Positions 1-10,886 of a stretch of 64,000 nucleotides of DNA are shown one piece after another. The DNA is from Plazaster borealis (Eukaryota > Echinodermata > Asteroidea > Forcipulatida > Labidiasteridae). The position numbers were made by a program, and so were the translations under genes. The stretch spans positions 2,971,001-3,035,000 of the forward strand of contig CM037463.1 in NCBI GenBank assembly GCA_021014325.1, read 5' to 3'. Within the stretch, counting starts at the first letter, position 1; each line of letters begins with the position of its first letter. Under the pieces are notes generated by a model, which saw nothing but the letters and a program-made list of their open reading frames with translations, made no database searches and was not told where the DNA came from.

Positions 1-404
1 GTCAATCCAAAATCACTTCAGCGCATACTTGCATGGGCATTGATGAAGGAGACATCAATGAAAATGTCATCTCGGCAAACAGAGACAAGGCCGGATAAAT
101 AGACACAGCGCCAGGAAGATACGAAGGGTAAACTGGCCTGTGTGTGTGACGGCAAAATGTATAGATGGAAATGTCTCACTCACACCTAGGCCTACCCCCA
201 GAATCAATCCAAACTGTCGCCTCTCTCCAAGAGTGGTGTCTCGCTGCAAATACAGAATGCAGCCAAATTGCCAAGATTGTTCTAGAGTGTGTGGGGTTGG
301 GTGTATGTTTATCACCTCAAGTCACGCTGTTCTCATTGTGATGATTAGGTATCCGACTTTCACACAATCATCTTCTCAAAAAGTCAACAGAACATGAGTG
401 CTGA
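1..404. other. unannotated DNA, window start
   Basis: No recognisable gene or repeat. Short frames are open on both strands at about 67-397, but they overlap each other, lack recognisable motifs and look like chance frames. Confidence 0.5.
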
Positions 405-746
405 GGGTAGGCATCGTACACGTTTGGTAACTGTAGCCTATTGTTTGTTTCAAACCTACATAGTTGTAGATATATACCATATAACTATAGCCTGTGAAAA
501 TTTCATTTCAATGTCCATGCAGGAAGAATAATCTGCATTGGAATACACACTCTGAGAAGCGTTACGTATTAACACTTCTCAGATTCAAATGTTTGGGGGG
601 GAAGTGATACATTTTTCCATAACCGCAGTACATCGAAGTGAAAGGTTTCTCAAAATGCATTATCCCAAAATGCTGTACTTTTTACCAATAAGTTTGTATT
701 GCCATTAATTATCAGAGTCATTACCAAACGAGTACGATGCCTTTAA
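405..746 (-). mobile_element. TTAA-type MITE, subfamily B (copy B1)
   Basis: The left terminus is AGGCATCGTACACGTTTGG (409 onward) and the right terminus is its inverse, ending in CCT-TTAA at 743-746. The left TTAA has decayed to GGTA. The interior shows subfamily B hallmarks in reverse orientation: CCTGTGAAAATTTCATTTC, a central pair of CTTCTCAGA-type arms around 551-583, and CAGAGTCATTACCAAACG near the right end. Compared with other B copies it lacks the segment containing GGTGGTAGCGTTTTTGAG, an internal deletion. No coding capacity. Confidence 0.8.
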
Positions 747-1392
747 AGAGGAAGACCTTTAATGAATCTGGCAGTGAGTTGACAAAAATTAGCATCACTT
801 TTAACAGTGATTCTATTATGAGAAAAACATAAATCTCTTAGGTCCATCTGGAATTTTGCACTTTGTCAAAGCAGAAAGAATGCAGCGTTCTGGTAATTTT
901 TGTTATTATTTTATTTAATTGACGTTCAAGAATAACATTAATTTAGATGCTCAATTAAAAAAAAACTTGTTAATGGTTGAATAAAAGATATATAAAAACT
1001 CAGGCCCGTTTTAATTTATTTTATATTATGCCAAGTGGCCTTTAATGTCTTGTCTTCTCCCTTAACAGTGGTCTGCTGTCCAAATACCAGTTAAAACACC
1101 CGAGCACCAGTCAAAATGCACTCAAAGTGGTCCGGTTGGCTAGCTCAGTGTAGAAAAGCATCCATATTTCATTTGAAATATTGACTCAAGTGAAAAAGCT
1201 AACGGACTAGTGAAATGACAAGCTTACTGGTCCTGCTGGCCAGTCACTAATTAAGTTTAGGGCAAACCCTTCTTTTTGTTAATTGTTTGTATGACTTTGG
1301 TGTTGAGTCAATTGTTGATCTCTCTTCTGACTTGTAGATAAATAATATCGCATTACCAGCAAAAGTTTCTTCTGCGTGGTTAAATCTTGTAC
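747..1392. other. AT-rich spacer
   Basis: AT-rich sequence (strongest at 890-1030) with no recognised gene or repeat. The stretch 1120-1250 contains two related phrases around GGTCCGGTTGGCTAG and GGTCCTGCTGGCCAG, possibly an old duplicated repeat. Confidence 0.45.
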
Positions 1393-1767
1393 TTAAAGGC
1401 ATCGTACACGTTTGGCAATTACTCAAACAATATATTAGCATACAAACTGACTTGGTAACGAGCAACGGAGAGCTGTTGATAGTATAAAACATTGTGAGAA
1501 ACGACTACATCTGAAGTAACGTAGTTTTTGAGAAAGACGTAATTTCTCACTAAAATTATAAAAACTTCTTGCAAGAAGAGTTTTATTCCTATCTGAAAAC
1601 ACACAAATTTGTACAACAAGGGTGTTTTTTCTTTCATCATTTTCTTGCAACGTCGATGACCAATTGAGCCCAATTTTTCATAGGCTTGTTATTTTAAGCA
1701 TATGTTGGGATACACCAAGTGAGAATACTGGTCTTTGACAATTACCAAACGTGTTCAGTGCCTTTAA
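1393..1767 (+). mobile_element. TTAA-type MITE, subfamily A (copy A1)
   Basis: Bounded by TTAA at 1393-1396 and 1764-1767 with inverted ends (AGGCATCGTACACGTTTGG on the left; CCAAACGTGTTCAGTGCCT on the right). The centre carries the subfamily A hairpin AACTTCTTGCAAGAAG (about 1563-1579). The right third has the shared phrase CATATGTTGGGATACACCAA. Stops occur in every frame; the short frames here recur in all A copies and are consequences of the repeat, not genes. Confidence 0.88.
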
Positions 1768-2445
1768 TACACAATGTCCGTACAACCTCAATCCCAAGCT
1801 ACCACCTAATATGCGTACACCAATATTACGCCACTGCCTGCGGCGGACACATTCAACCAAAACAGCCAAAACGGATACACCATATAAAAAAAAGGAGAGA
1901 GAAAAAAATCAATCAACATTCGTCTCATATTCCCTTATTCTAGTTCGCCTGCAGCTATTATCCTCCTTTAACAAGCGACCGGCAATCCATCGTCTCTCAT
2001 TAATAACTGAATTTCTGGTAATAGTAAAATAAAAAGCGACAGTACAATAAGAACTACAGATTCAAATCCTGAAGATTACAGAGAACTAACGGTCCACTGC
2101 AAACGAAATTCAAATTATCTGATTAATAATTAAGTAAGATTGATTGTGAATGTGAAACAGAAATGGACATGCACTGTGTTCTTCCCATTCTATACAAGCT
2201 ATATTGCCGATGGACTGACTCATAAAGCCTGCATTTAGATGCAGATTTGATATATCTTGCAGTGAATAAATAATGCAGTGAAAAAAGTTAGCATATAGCT
2301 TTTACAGAAATTACTTAATGTCGATTTTTACGACCTCGTCTCAAATTATTCAAGTGTAACTGAAACAATTTATATATTTATTATCCATAAATCAAAGTTC
2401 TAACTTGTACCCACTGAGTGAAACACCATACAACCAAGGCAATTA
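1768..2445. other. unannotated spacer
   Basis: A purine-rich run near 1886-1912 is followed by AT-rich DNA. Two overlapping short + strand frames at 1719-2032 partly run out of the preceding MITE and have no recognisable product. Confidence 0.45.
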
Positions 2446-2630
2446 GTTTCACTTACTTCACTGGTAATTGCAAAGACGCCTGGGTCCCATACCAGCTGAT
2501 CAGCTTAGAAAGATGCTCAGCACTGGAAATCTTGCTTAGCAGAAATATGATAGGTTACCAGAATGCATTTTTACTTCGCATTGTTTTGACTGGTGCCCCC
2601 GTACTGCTTAGCAAACATTTGTAATAAATA
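2446..2630 (-). repeat. possible fragment of the 61.8 kb GCTTAGCA-type repeat
   Basis: Shares phrases TTGCTTAGCAGAAAT, GGTTACCAGAATGC, GACTGGT and CTGCTTAGC with the reverse complement of the duplicated repeat at 61797-62120. The match is patchy and judged by eye, so the boundaries are approximate. Confidence 0.3.
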
Positions 2631-2708
2631 TTATTGTTCACTTCACATGCAATTGGGCTAAGATGTCTGACTATAGTTATACAATGAAAGTTACCTCCCG
2701 TCAATGTC

Positions 2709-2957
2709 CAGAGGATAGAGTTATATAATATAAATAAAGAGGGAGCACTCTAATAAATTACACACACGTAACCGCGCTGGCCAACCATGGGTTCGAATCC
2801 CTATGGGTAAATTACATACAAATTTCCCCTTACAAAATGTTGGTTGTTTGAACTGGTGCGTGACCTGTGTTATACAATCAGCACCATTTTCTCCATAGCA
2901 AAAAATGCTTCTTGTCGGGCCGTGTCACATGGTTTTGTATTATATATCTCTATGGTC
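2709..2957 (+). mobile_element. tRNA-related SINE, type 1 (copy 1)
   Basis: Contains a polymerase III B-box-like GGGTTCGAATCCC near 2789-2801, preceded by ATTACACACACGTAACCGCG and followed by GGTAAATTACATACAAATTT. The same order, inverted, is found at 23089-23326, so this is a dispersed element and not a tRNA gene. There is no acceptor stem or anticodon arm. The far end carries TGCTTCTTGTCGGGCCGTG, shared with copy 2. Confidence 0.7.
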
Positions 2958-4169
2958 CAGAACCATTTTCATAAAGCTGTTTCAGTGGAAATTATTGCTT
3001 AACACATTTACCTGCCAAGCGAACATTTGCAAAAAACCAGAGACGCACAGCTAACTGTACGTCACACGGTGTTTTGGGGCTGGTGACCCATCCCTGCAAA
3101 GCTAGACTTTCTGCGCTTAGCAAGAAAGACTTTCTGTTTAATGAAAGTAGCCCTTGGTCGACTATCGCCATCATCAATAATAACAACAAACATCTCGCCG
3201 AAACCGTCATGAACACCACCTCTCCACGTTAGGCGAATACTCCGACCCCGAGGTCGCTGACCCATTGACAACCTCGCTGACGGAGATGCAGAGAGTTAAC
3301 TACAGCGACGTAGAATGTAGGAGTTCAATAGGCTAATTCGTATAGATTAACAAATAACTGTCAGCCTTTGTGGCGTCTCGAAGGGTGGGGAGAGGGATGG
3401 GTGTACTGAAGGGGGTTCACCCCGTCCCCCTCCCTCCCATGGGGCCTGCTGATTTATTCAGAAACAACTGTCTTCTTACTAATTCCAATAAACTAGGAAT
3501 TGAGATGCGTGTTCGCAGAATTTTCTTTGGGGGATTTATAATTTCTTGCCACGAGCCTCGTTCCGACTTCGGCGATAATTTTCCGTGGAATTATGCATTT
3601 GAGGCGCTCCATACAGAATTCCATGGAAGGAAACGCTATGAAATAGTGTTAGGTCCAGATCTGCCGTGAAACATTACGGCGAGGACAAGAACAGAGATCA
3701 AAGGAGAAACACTTTCCCTTAATCAATATTAATGAATAATACTACACTCGAACATGTGAAGTCATAATAGTATCGGGAGAACTGTGGAACATGAATAATC
3801 TATTGTAGCATTCCGCTATCAATGGATAATGCTGAGGATGCCGAAAGTGGCATTATGTACAGCTGAAATCAGTGAAGCACTTTCTCTATATTAATTCGCT
3901 ATAGCAAAGTTCCCCCATAGATGACACCGCGAGAAGGGGATGTTTCAAACAGCAACGATTCGCGTAGTACTCAATTGCCCACTGGAGCAACGTAATGTAG
4001 CTCATTAAATGTATATTACATCATTGTTTTTTATTTTTTTAGTTCCTGAAACTGGCTGGTTCTGTCTTGAAACAAAGGGGGGGTACTTGCTTGTCGGAGA
4101 TTTCGTGCCAGTTCATGTACATAAATCGACTGCAATGTAACTGGGCGGGGGGGGGGGTCTTCACAATCG
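2958..4169. other. unannotated spacer with G-rich tracts
   Basis: Holds a small GGGGGTTCACCCCGTCCCCC inversion at about 3412-3431 and a run of about eleven G at 4147-4157. A 99-codon + strand frame at 3370-3669 has no recognised motif. Confidence 0.4.
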
Positions 4170-4340
4170 TACACTGCAAAAACGGGGGTGTTAAATTGAT
4201 ACTCTTGGTATCTATAGTGACAACATCGACATGGTGTTATTTATCCCAATTATTGTATCGTTGGTGTATAATTAACACCATGTCGGTGTTGTCACATGAC
4301 ACCAATAACACTAATGACACTAATAAGTTTTTGCATTGTG
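4170..4340 (+). mobile_element. foldback MITE family E (copy E1)
   Basis: Starts TA-CACTGCAAAAAC at 4170 and ends in the inverse GTTTTTGCATTGTG. Inverted internal arms include CATGGTGTTA and TAACACCATG, and GACAACATCGACATGG pairs with CCATGTCGGTGTTGTC. Non-coding, near palindromic over its length. Similar elements lie at 30644, 38513, 54269 and 61008. Confidence 0.72.
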
Positions 4341-4482
4341 CTTTTTTACCGACTTTTTAAGCTACTGCAATGTGTCTGTGTGTGTTTGGGGGGTTTTCTT
4401 GTTTTTTTCTTTTACTTGTTTTTTCTTCATTTTTTGTCCATTTGTTTTTCTTTTTTTCTTTTTCTTTTTTTGGGGGGGGTTC
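4341..4482 (+). repeat. T-rich low-complexity tract
   Basis: Pyrimidine-rich run dominated by T with C and G interruptions, ending in a G8 run. The open frame that crosses it encodes low-complexity F/L/C-rich sequence and is not a credible gene. Confidence 0.75.
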
Positions 4483-5390
4483 ACAAATATTTTGTTCGAC
4501 TAAATTAATAGTATTTCAGACAGAAACATTTCTCTGGTGAGATGGTACTAGTACGAACTTCTTAATCAGTCATCTTATTCAGATTGAAAGTAATCAAATT
4601 GACTTCGACAGCAACCAATCTTCTAATGTCTCTAACATAAATGGTGAGGATTCTTAAAACGCACGAACTCGCTCCTACATTAATTTTTTTTTTAATGAAA
4701 TCAATTACATATCACTTACAAATCGTATAGGACAAAGCCAGCTGCGACGTCCCGTGAAGGCTGGTGCGGTTGCAATTTGTGACTATTTTATTCATTGACG
4801 CACATGGAACGTTTAGTTACTTGCTCTCTGATAACATGAATGTGTACTGCGACCTTCACATACTACACATAAAAAGGAATTACCAGACAAGACCGTCTTC
4901 CTAAACCAATCTGTTCGTAAAAAGTGTTTCACATCTTGACCGGGCGTGGGGCTTGTAATTTTAAAATCCCTAAGAAAATCTTTCAAAATGTTTCGTATCA
5001 ACCATAGACTATTATGAGTGTATACAACCGATTAAATTATTACTCGCGAATAATTTAAAGAAAAGCTAATTGGTCATGCACGTGTGCACTCGGATAATTT
5101 GTTCGAAATGTTTTCTTTAGGCCTAGAGACTGATATACGCAGTGGTTTTAAGGCTTTCGTGGAAAACTGAACTGTATCGACCAGTGACCAACAATATATA
5201 ATAATTAAACTTCAATTGTTATAATGTATAATTACCGTACACAGTTTTTATACAGCATTTTATCTACGGGCGTTTCAAAGCGCTTATTATTTATTTTGAT
5301 GACAGTTTTTGTTTCTTTCCTTTTTTTCTTTTGGATTTTGTTTTAGTTTTGTTTTTGTTTTTTAGTTTTTGAATTATGAGACCCATTAAT
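4483..5390. other. unannotated AT-rich spacer
   Basis: No gene or recognised repeat. A T-rich patch lies at about 5302-5370. Confidence 0.45.
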
Positions 5391-5543
5391 ATATAGCACC
5401 TTGTAAGGGAGGATAATTGCACATGTACATTATTATATTATGATTATAAACTAAATTATAATTAGTAATACTCTATGTAGCACCTTTTAGGTGATGATAA
5501 TTGCACCTATGGTTACAAACTAAATTTTAAATATTAATACTCT
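5391..5543 (+). repeat. two-copy tandem repeat, period about 84
   Basis: Unit 1 begins ATATAGCACCTTGTAAGG at 5391 and unit 2 begins ATGTAGCACCTTTTAGG at 5475. Both continue with GATAATTGCAC, ACAAACTAAATT (AT in unit 1) and end AATACTCT. Diverged, so the duplication is not recent. Confidence 0.65.
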
Positions 5544-6098
5544 CATGATCCATTAAATTGTAAATAGTATTATATCAGATGGAAGATTAGTTTTTTTTGT
5601 TTTTACCTATTTTGTGCACTTTTGTAATCTGAGTTGGTGCATTTCGCATAACATTTTTGGTACCGGTAAGTTAAACCCCAATCACTAAACTTAAAACACA
5701 AAACAAAATGACAGATTTCATTCAACTGTACCTTCTCTTGTCACAAACAATCAATAGTTTGGCAGCTATTCTAATTTTAAGGTATGTAATAATTTGTATA
5801 AAAGAAAACAGAAAAACCATCATCGCACTAAAAATTAACTCATAGGCCTATAGTATAAAAATCATTTTCAAAAGTAAAACAATGTTTTTAGGATTACGTT
5901 GAAATCATTTTAAGTTTCATTTGTTTTCCGACGGAAGTACACTCAGCGCTTTTCAAGACTGATGTAAGATAATTGATAATCAGCATCACTTATTTTTATA
6001 TAAATATATGATATAACATTTGTAGGGGAGATGGCCTTAGTTTTCGATCCAATATATTTTGCTATTTTTATTTATTTGTTTAATATTTTGGAGGGGGT
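5544..6098. other. unannotated AT-rich spacer
   Basis: No gene seen. The phrase GATGGCCTTAGTTTTCGATCC at about 6030-6050 recurs as GATGGCCTTGGCTTTCGATCC at about 28385-28405, so it belongs to some dispersed repeat whose limits I cannot set. Confidence 0.4.
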
Positions 6099-6262
6099 GT
6101 TTGTTTGTTTGTTGGGTGTTTTTTGTTTGTTTGTTTGTTTGTCTGTCTGTTTGTTTGTTTGTTTGTTTGTTTGTTGGGGTGTTTGTTTGTTTGTTTGTTT
6201 GTTTGTTTGTTTGTTTGTTTGTTTGTTTGTTTGTTTGTTTGTTTGTTATTGTTGTTGTTGTT
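6099..6262 (+). repeat. (GTTT)n microsatellite with (GTT)n end
   Basis: Long run of GTTT units with minor GTCT and GGGG interruptions, then GTTGTTGTT. The three Cys/Leu/Phe/Val open frames that cover it simply translate the tetranucleotide. Confidence 0.97.
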
Positions 6263-6284
6263 ATTTATTTATTTTACAGACAGC

Positions 6285-6478
6285 AATTCATTTCTGAAAA
6301 AAATAGTTAATGGCCTGACGTTTCGACCAAAGCAGAGTCTTTCTCGAAGGAGCCTTTAGCCTTCGAGAAAGACTGCTAGGGTCGAAACGTCAGGCCATAC
6401 TATATTTTTTTTTGCATTTATACCATAGGTCCTTTAGGTTAGTTAAGCAGTTTGCAACAGCTAATTCTATTTTCTCAG
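6285..6478 (-). mobile_element. foldback repeat family G (copy G1), Penelope-like hairpin
   Basis: Two nested perfect inverted pairs: GGCCTGACGTTTCGACC (6312-6328) with its complement at 6380-6396, and GTCTTTCTCGAAGG (6337-6350) with its complement at 6360-6373. A tail TTTGCATTTATACCATA leads into AAGCAGTTTGCAACAGCT, which is also present in G2. Read on the minus strand it gives GAGAAAGACTCTG...GTCGAAACGTCAGG, resembling the repeated CGAAACGT hairpins of Penelope-like retroelements (family knowledge; assignment inferred). Confidence 0.6.
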
Positions 6479-7497
6479 CTTTCGTTACTTTCTCTTTTTC
6501 TTTGCTTCAAGCCGCGAATTGTTTCCGTGTTTATTGGTATTTATTACGAACTCTGTGTGTCAGGCATTTTCTTAACTATGTTGACAATGAAGATATGAAA
6601 GTAGGGACAAACTCATAATGTGGAAATAATGTTATTAATAATTGGCACCGTGGTGACATTCACAATGGGGACAAAAAATCAACGCTGTGGGTAGGGAAGA
6701 CACTCCTCAGCCAATTTCCCTCTTGGTGAATAGTTTGTTCGGCCTTGACTGCTGCCAAGCATGTCAAATCAGTCAGTTATAGTGCCTTCATGGGGCAGCG
6801 GACGGAATGAAATTAAATATTTTATTTGATTCGTGTGGAAAATGACAAGGTTGTGAAGCTCTTACTGGCTCCGATATATCAGGATAAAATAGGTTTAAAC
6901 AAAACTGCAATAGATTGTGCAAGTCTCGCAGCTCTCACTTTCGGTACCTTATGGAGACCAAGGACAACACAAAAAAGGGAAAATAAAAGGTCTCCATAGG
7001 GGAATTCTAAAGACTGGGGTGCTGCTCCACAAGGAAATGTGTGTACGAAGTCTATGGGGAAACTGTTAAGTGCAGGGACAAAGGAAAGAACAAAAGAATG
7101 CTCCATTGAATTTTTCAAGATGTGTGTATTTGAAAGTTTCAGTGCGCGATTTCAATTAATTCACAGCATGAAAACAAGGCACACACGAAAACCCAGAGTT
7201 CCCGACTAATTTTGCGACTTGCACCAGTCTATAAATAATACACATTGAAATGAAGAAGAGACGTCTAGACCCAGAGGTAAACATAAATGAATGGAAATAA
7301 AACGGAAATAGTTCAAAATATGGTGACCTACATAACGAACGTTTGCGCTCCTCGACAAGTCCGTGAAGGGGTTTTGTTTTCTTCAAGATTGTCGATTTCA
7401 GAACCCACTGTTGATCAGTGTACATTATCAAGGGTTATATTTGTTTTAAGACCTTATAATGCATGTGTCAAGGTTGGTCTTGGTTGGCACTAAGACC
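6479..7497. other. unannotated spacer
   Basis: Several 60-90 codon frames occur on both strands, none with recognisable motifs. Confidence 0.4.
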
Positions 7498-7621
7498 GTC
7501 TCCGAGTTATGGCTACGGCTACGGCTAGATCACTGCGTCATCATGTTACGGTAAAGGACGTCCTTCGAAACACCCTTAGCAACAGTCGTAGCCGTAGCTG
7601 TAGCCGCCACTACGGATACGG
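7498..7621. mobile_element. small GGCTACGGCTACGG foldback element
   Basis: TGGCTACGGCTACGGCTA at 7510-7527 is matched by the near complement TAGCCGTAGCTGTAGCC at 7589-7605, with about 60 bp between. The outer phrases TCCGAGT and ACTACGGA extend the symmetry. The structure is that of a small MITE. Target duplication could not be fixed. Confidence 0.55.
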
Positions 7622-9524
7622 CCTGACTCGAGGTCAGATTGTTCGGTCTTTGTTTAGCTCCAGTTCATTGCAATCGATCGTCGGTGTTTGAAATATAATC
7701 GCTACAGGTTTGACGTTAGTAAAGTGGAATGACCGATTATGATGGAATATTTCATTAGTAAGGTTTTAATCCCTCCTTTTTTCCAATCAACAGGAAAATT
7801 GTAATGTATAGTTATACAGACAACTATACGACTAAAGACTCCCGGAAAAAAAATCACTTAGCAGTTGCTATTAACATGTGGGTGATTAGCTTAAAAGCAA
7901 AAATTCAGATATTCATTCTATATAAAATGTAAATTACTGTATTGAAGATAGGTGGTTGATAATATCCACATTTCGTCTCAGTGAACAACCTCTACCGGCG
8001 GGTTCTGGGTTCATGTCGAAACAGACAAAAACTAAAAACTGCTAAACACAAACCCTTAAAAGCTCGGTTCGTGTTGTAATTGAATTTTAAAATTACGCTG
8101 AATCGAAAAAAGGGGGAGAGGCACGCCCATCAAGAGGGGACTTTGTCTACCGCAAATTTGTAGCGCAAATGCCCTTATTAGTTATTGATTCCCTGGTGTA
8201 CAAGTTGTGACCCTTTAACAATAAACAGGAAGGGGGGGTAACAGCCTCTTGATTATAGGAACAATGCAATACAAGAGTACTGTGGGAAAAAATAGGTCTA
8301 TGCAGCTTTTCAAGGCTATATGTATTTCAATTACAATATTCCTAAAAGTCTTGTTCACCTGTAAATTGAAGAACATATCACCTCAAATAATGCCTGTTAA
8401 CCTCAAACTAATGTATGACGCAAAAAACGTCGATTTGATTTGACAGAAAAAAACCTTTTAAAAAGCAGAAGACACTTCAGGGAATTTAATAGAAACACGG
8501 CCACACCGTCAAAACGGGGGGGGGGGATACAATATGATATTTGATTTTCAATGACAAAATAGATCATCAATTTCACAGCTCTATATTTGGAACAATCAAG
8601 GGCAAGGGCGATCTGAAACTTCTTCATCACGGAAAGATTCATGCAAGTATGAAATGACAATTTGTAGTGACTTGATTTCGAAAAGAAGAAAAAAAGGGAT
8701 TTATCGTTTCCCATCTTACGTGGACAGAGTGGAAAAGACTCCCGCTGTTGAATGCAAAAGGTTGGGATTGGATTGCCATCACGCCAAGCGCCGGTGGGTC
8801 TCTTTTCAGGCCCTCTGGACTCGGAAATCGCAGAGTAAACACAGCGCTGGGTACACCGCAGCGTTTGGAGGCTGAACTTATCGGCTAATTAATTTCTAAT
8901 TCTACCGATGCAAGCGTTACATATTGCCTAAAGTATAACTTTCGAGTATTGTGAAGTCATGATAACAAACAAAAGAGGGGATAACCTAAGGTTTTTGGAC
9001 TAAGTAAAATGCAGAGAGTTTTGGGTGGGGTATATTTTCGCATTTTCGTTTTTCTTTGGTTTCTAGCACTCTAGGTAAGGTTTGTTTTGTTGTTTATTGT
9101 CTTTGGGGGTGTTTTTGTTTTTAAATGGTTACTTTTTAGTTTAATGGTGTCTATGAACAGTTAGTTTTCCATTCATTGTTGTACTTTATTGCTCTTTAAA
9201 AAATTATATTATGCTTTCGTTAGTGGGTTCCGACGTAGACCTATGGTAATTTATTTTTGATATTTTTGATATTTAACTTTTGTTAAACGCATGGGAGCAT
9301 AATGTATAAATGGATTCGGTGCCGTTCTAAATGTCTTTTATTAATGCATAATTAATACATAATTAATAAAACAATGCAAAAAGGGTAACTTATTTTCGGT
9401 TGCATCCTTACACACTTCCTTAGTTCGAATTTATTTGATATACGAATTTTACTGTAGAGCTTAAAACCATTCCAATGTATCGTGTCACATTGGGGGGGGG
9501 GTGTTGCACGGGTGTTCGTTCCAT
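7622..9524. other. unannotated spacer
   Basis: Contains G runs at about 8516-8526 and 9492-9501 and T-rich stretches at 9040-9290. Divergent frames at 8639-8875 overlap on the two strands and are not convincing. Confidence 0.4.
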
Positions 9525-9905
9525 TTTAAAAGGCAGGGTATACTTTTGGTAATTGTCAAAGACCAGTATCCTCACTTGGTGTATACCAACATATGCATAA
9601 AATAACAAACCTGTGAAAATTTGGGCTCAATTGGTCATCGAAGTGGCAAAAAAAATAATGAAAGAAAAAAACACCCTTGTTGCAAAGAGTTATGTGCTTT
9701 CAAATACCTGAGAAAGGCTTCATCATGCCAGAAGCCTTTCTCAGATTCAAATTTTGGGATGAAAAATACCTCTAAAACTACATTACTTCAAAGGGGGTCG
9801 TTTTTAACACCGTTTTATAATATCATCAGCTCTCCAGTGCTCTTCACCAAGTAAGTTTTTATGGTCATTAAGTTTTGGAGTAATTACCAAAGGTATACCC
9901 CTCTC
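9525..9905 (-). mobile_element. TTAA-type MITE, subfamily A variant (copy A2)
   Basis: Starts TTAAAAGGCAGGGTATAC and ends GGTATACCCCTCTCT, a terminal variant of the A/B consensus. The interior matches A: AATTGTCAAAGACCAGT, TGGTGTATACCAACATATGC, GGGCTCAATTGGTCATCG. The central hairpin differs: GAAAGGCTTCATCATGCCAG with GAAGCCTTTCTCAG. The right TTAA is not preserved. Confidence 0.78.
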
Positions 9906-10503
9906 TAGAATAAAGCAATATCTGCATCTAAAATTGCAAGAAGCGAGCAAATCATTGGTAAAATTACCATTGTTTTCATTCCGGGGAAAAAATGATCCGA
10001 ATGTCTATATCGTTAGTGTTCAATAACACACCTGCAAACGAAAATGCACCTATAATTGTTAGATGTTTTCTTGGAGAATAAATTGTGATCGTCGACTGTC
10101 AATTTCTTCAAACACGTAATCTGAGCATGTTTCCCTTACATAAGTGGTTTTTGTTTTCCCTTTTCCTCGGGAATTCATCTTTAAGGTTTGAGCTGATTAA
10201 ATTAATCGAAATGTCATCGAAACGCAGAGAGTGGTTGGGCCAACGGTTAACCGATCTCAAAGCATAAATCAATAATTTCAATCAAAGCTCCTGTCCATTA
10301 TAAGTAATTTTCTTTATACGGACCTAATTGTCCACAAACTAGGAGCTGGGGATACCATCCTTGTTAAATATTCATTTTGAAACTCCACCGTGAGCTCTTC
10401 AATCCGTAATATAATTTCCCAAGAGATGTTAATTCAGAACTGAGATGTGCTCGCTCTATACTTGAAACAATACAATGACACTTTCTTGTATGGGCCTCAA
10501 CTT
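9906..10503. other. unannotated spacer
   Basis: Nothing recognised. A 60-codon + frame at 10085-10267 has no motif. Confidence 0.4.
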
Positions 10504-10886
10504 TTAAAGGTAGGCCCTATTATACAGCGGATTGGTAAAGATAAAATGCATCATTGTTGAATTTTCGGTCTGAAAGCTTATAATATGAAGTTCATACTAT
10601 AGAACCATCTTTTCTCTGTGAAATATTCCCCGCTGAAATGAAGTCATATTCGAGAAAACCGTATCTATAAACCTTAAAGAAATGCAACAGCTGATTTCGG
10701 TTGTAACAACCAAAATTAAGGACATTGTGTTTATATGCTGAAAATTGTGCATGGTTTTTCACTATTGTCTCCTGACTCGCACAACGGGTTAAGCCCAAAT
10801 TTTCACAGGTTTGTTGATCGCACAAAACATAAAAACTGTCTGCGACTATTTTGTCAGCTCTACCAATAGTGTATAATACCTTTCAA
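10504..10886 (+). mobile_element. diverged TTAA-type MITE (family D)
   Basis: Begins TTAAAGGTAGGCCCTATTAT and ends ACCAATAGTGTATAATACCT. The two ends pair imperfectly as inverted repeats. The phrase TAAGCCCAAATTTTCACAGG at about 10790 matches the corresponding part of forward A copies, and the spacing fits. The right TTAA is mutated to TCAA. Confidence 0.45.

Noticed and set aside
2789..2801. Possible tRNA genes at GGTTCGAATCC motifs (2789, 12375, 23250, 25080, 33168)
   Set aside because: None has matching acceptor, D and anticodon arms; four recur with the same non-tRNA bodies, so they are SINEs.
6031..6359. Three overlapping Cys/Leu/Phe-rich open frames
   Set aside because: They are translations of the (GTTT)n microsatellite; any frame of this tetranucleotide lacks stops.
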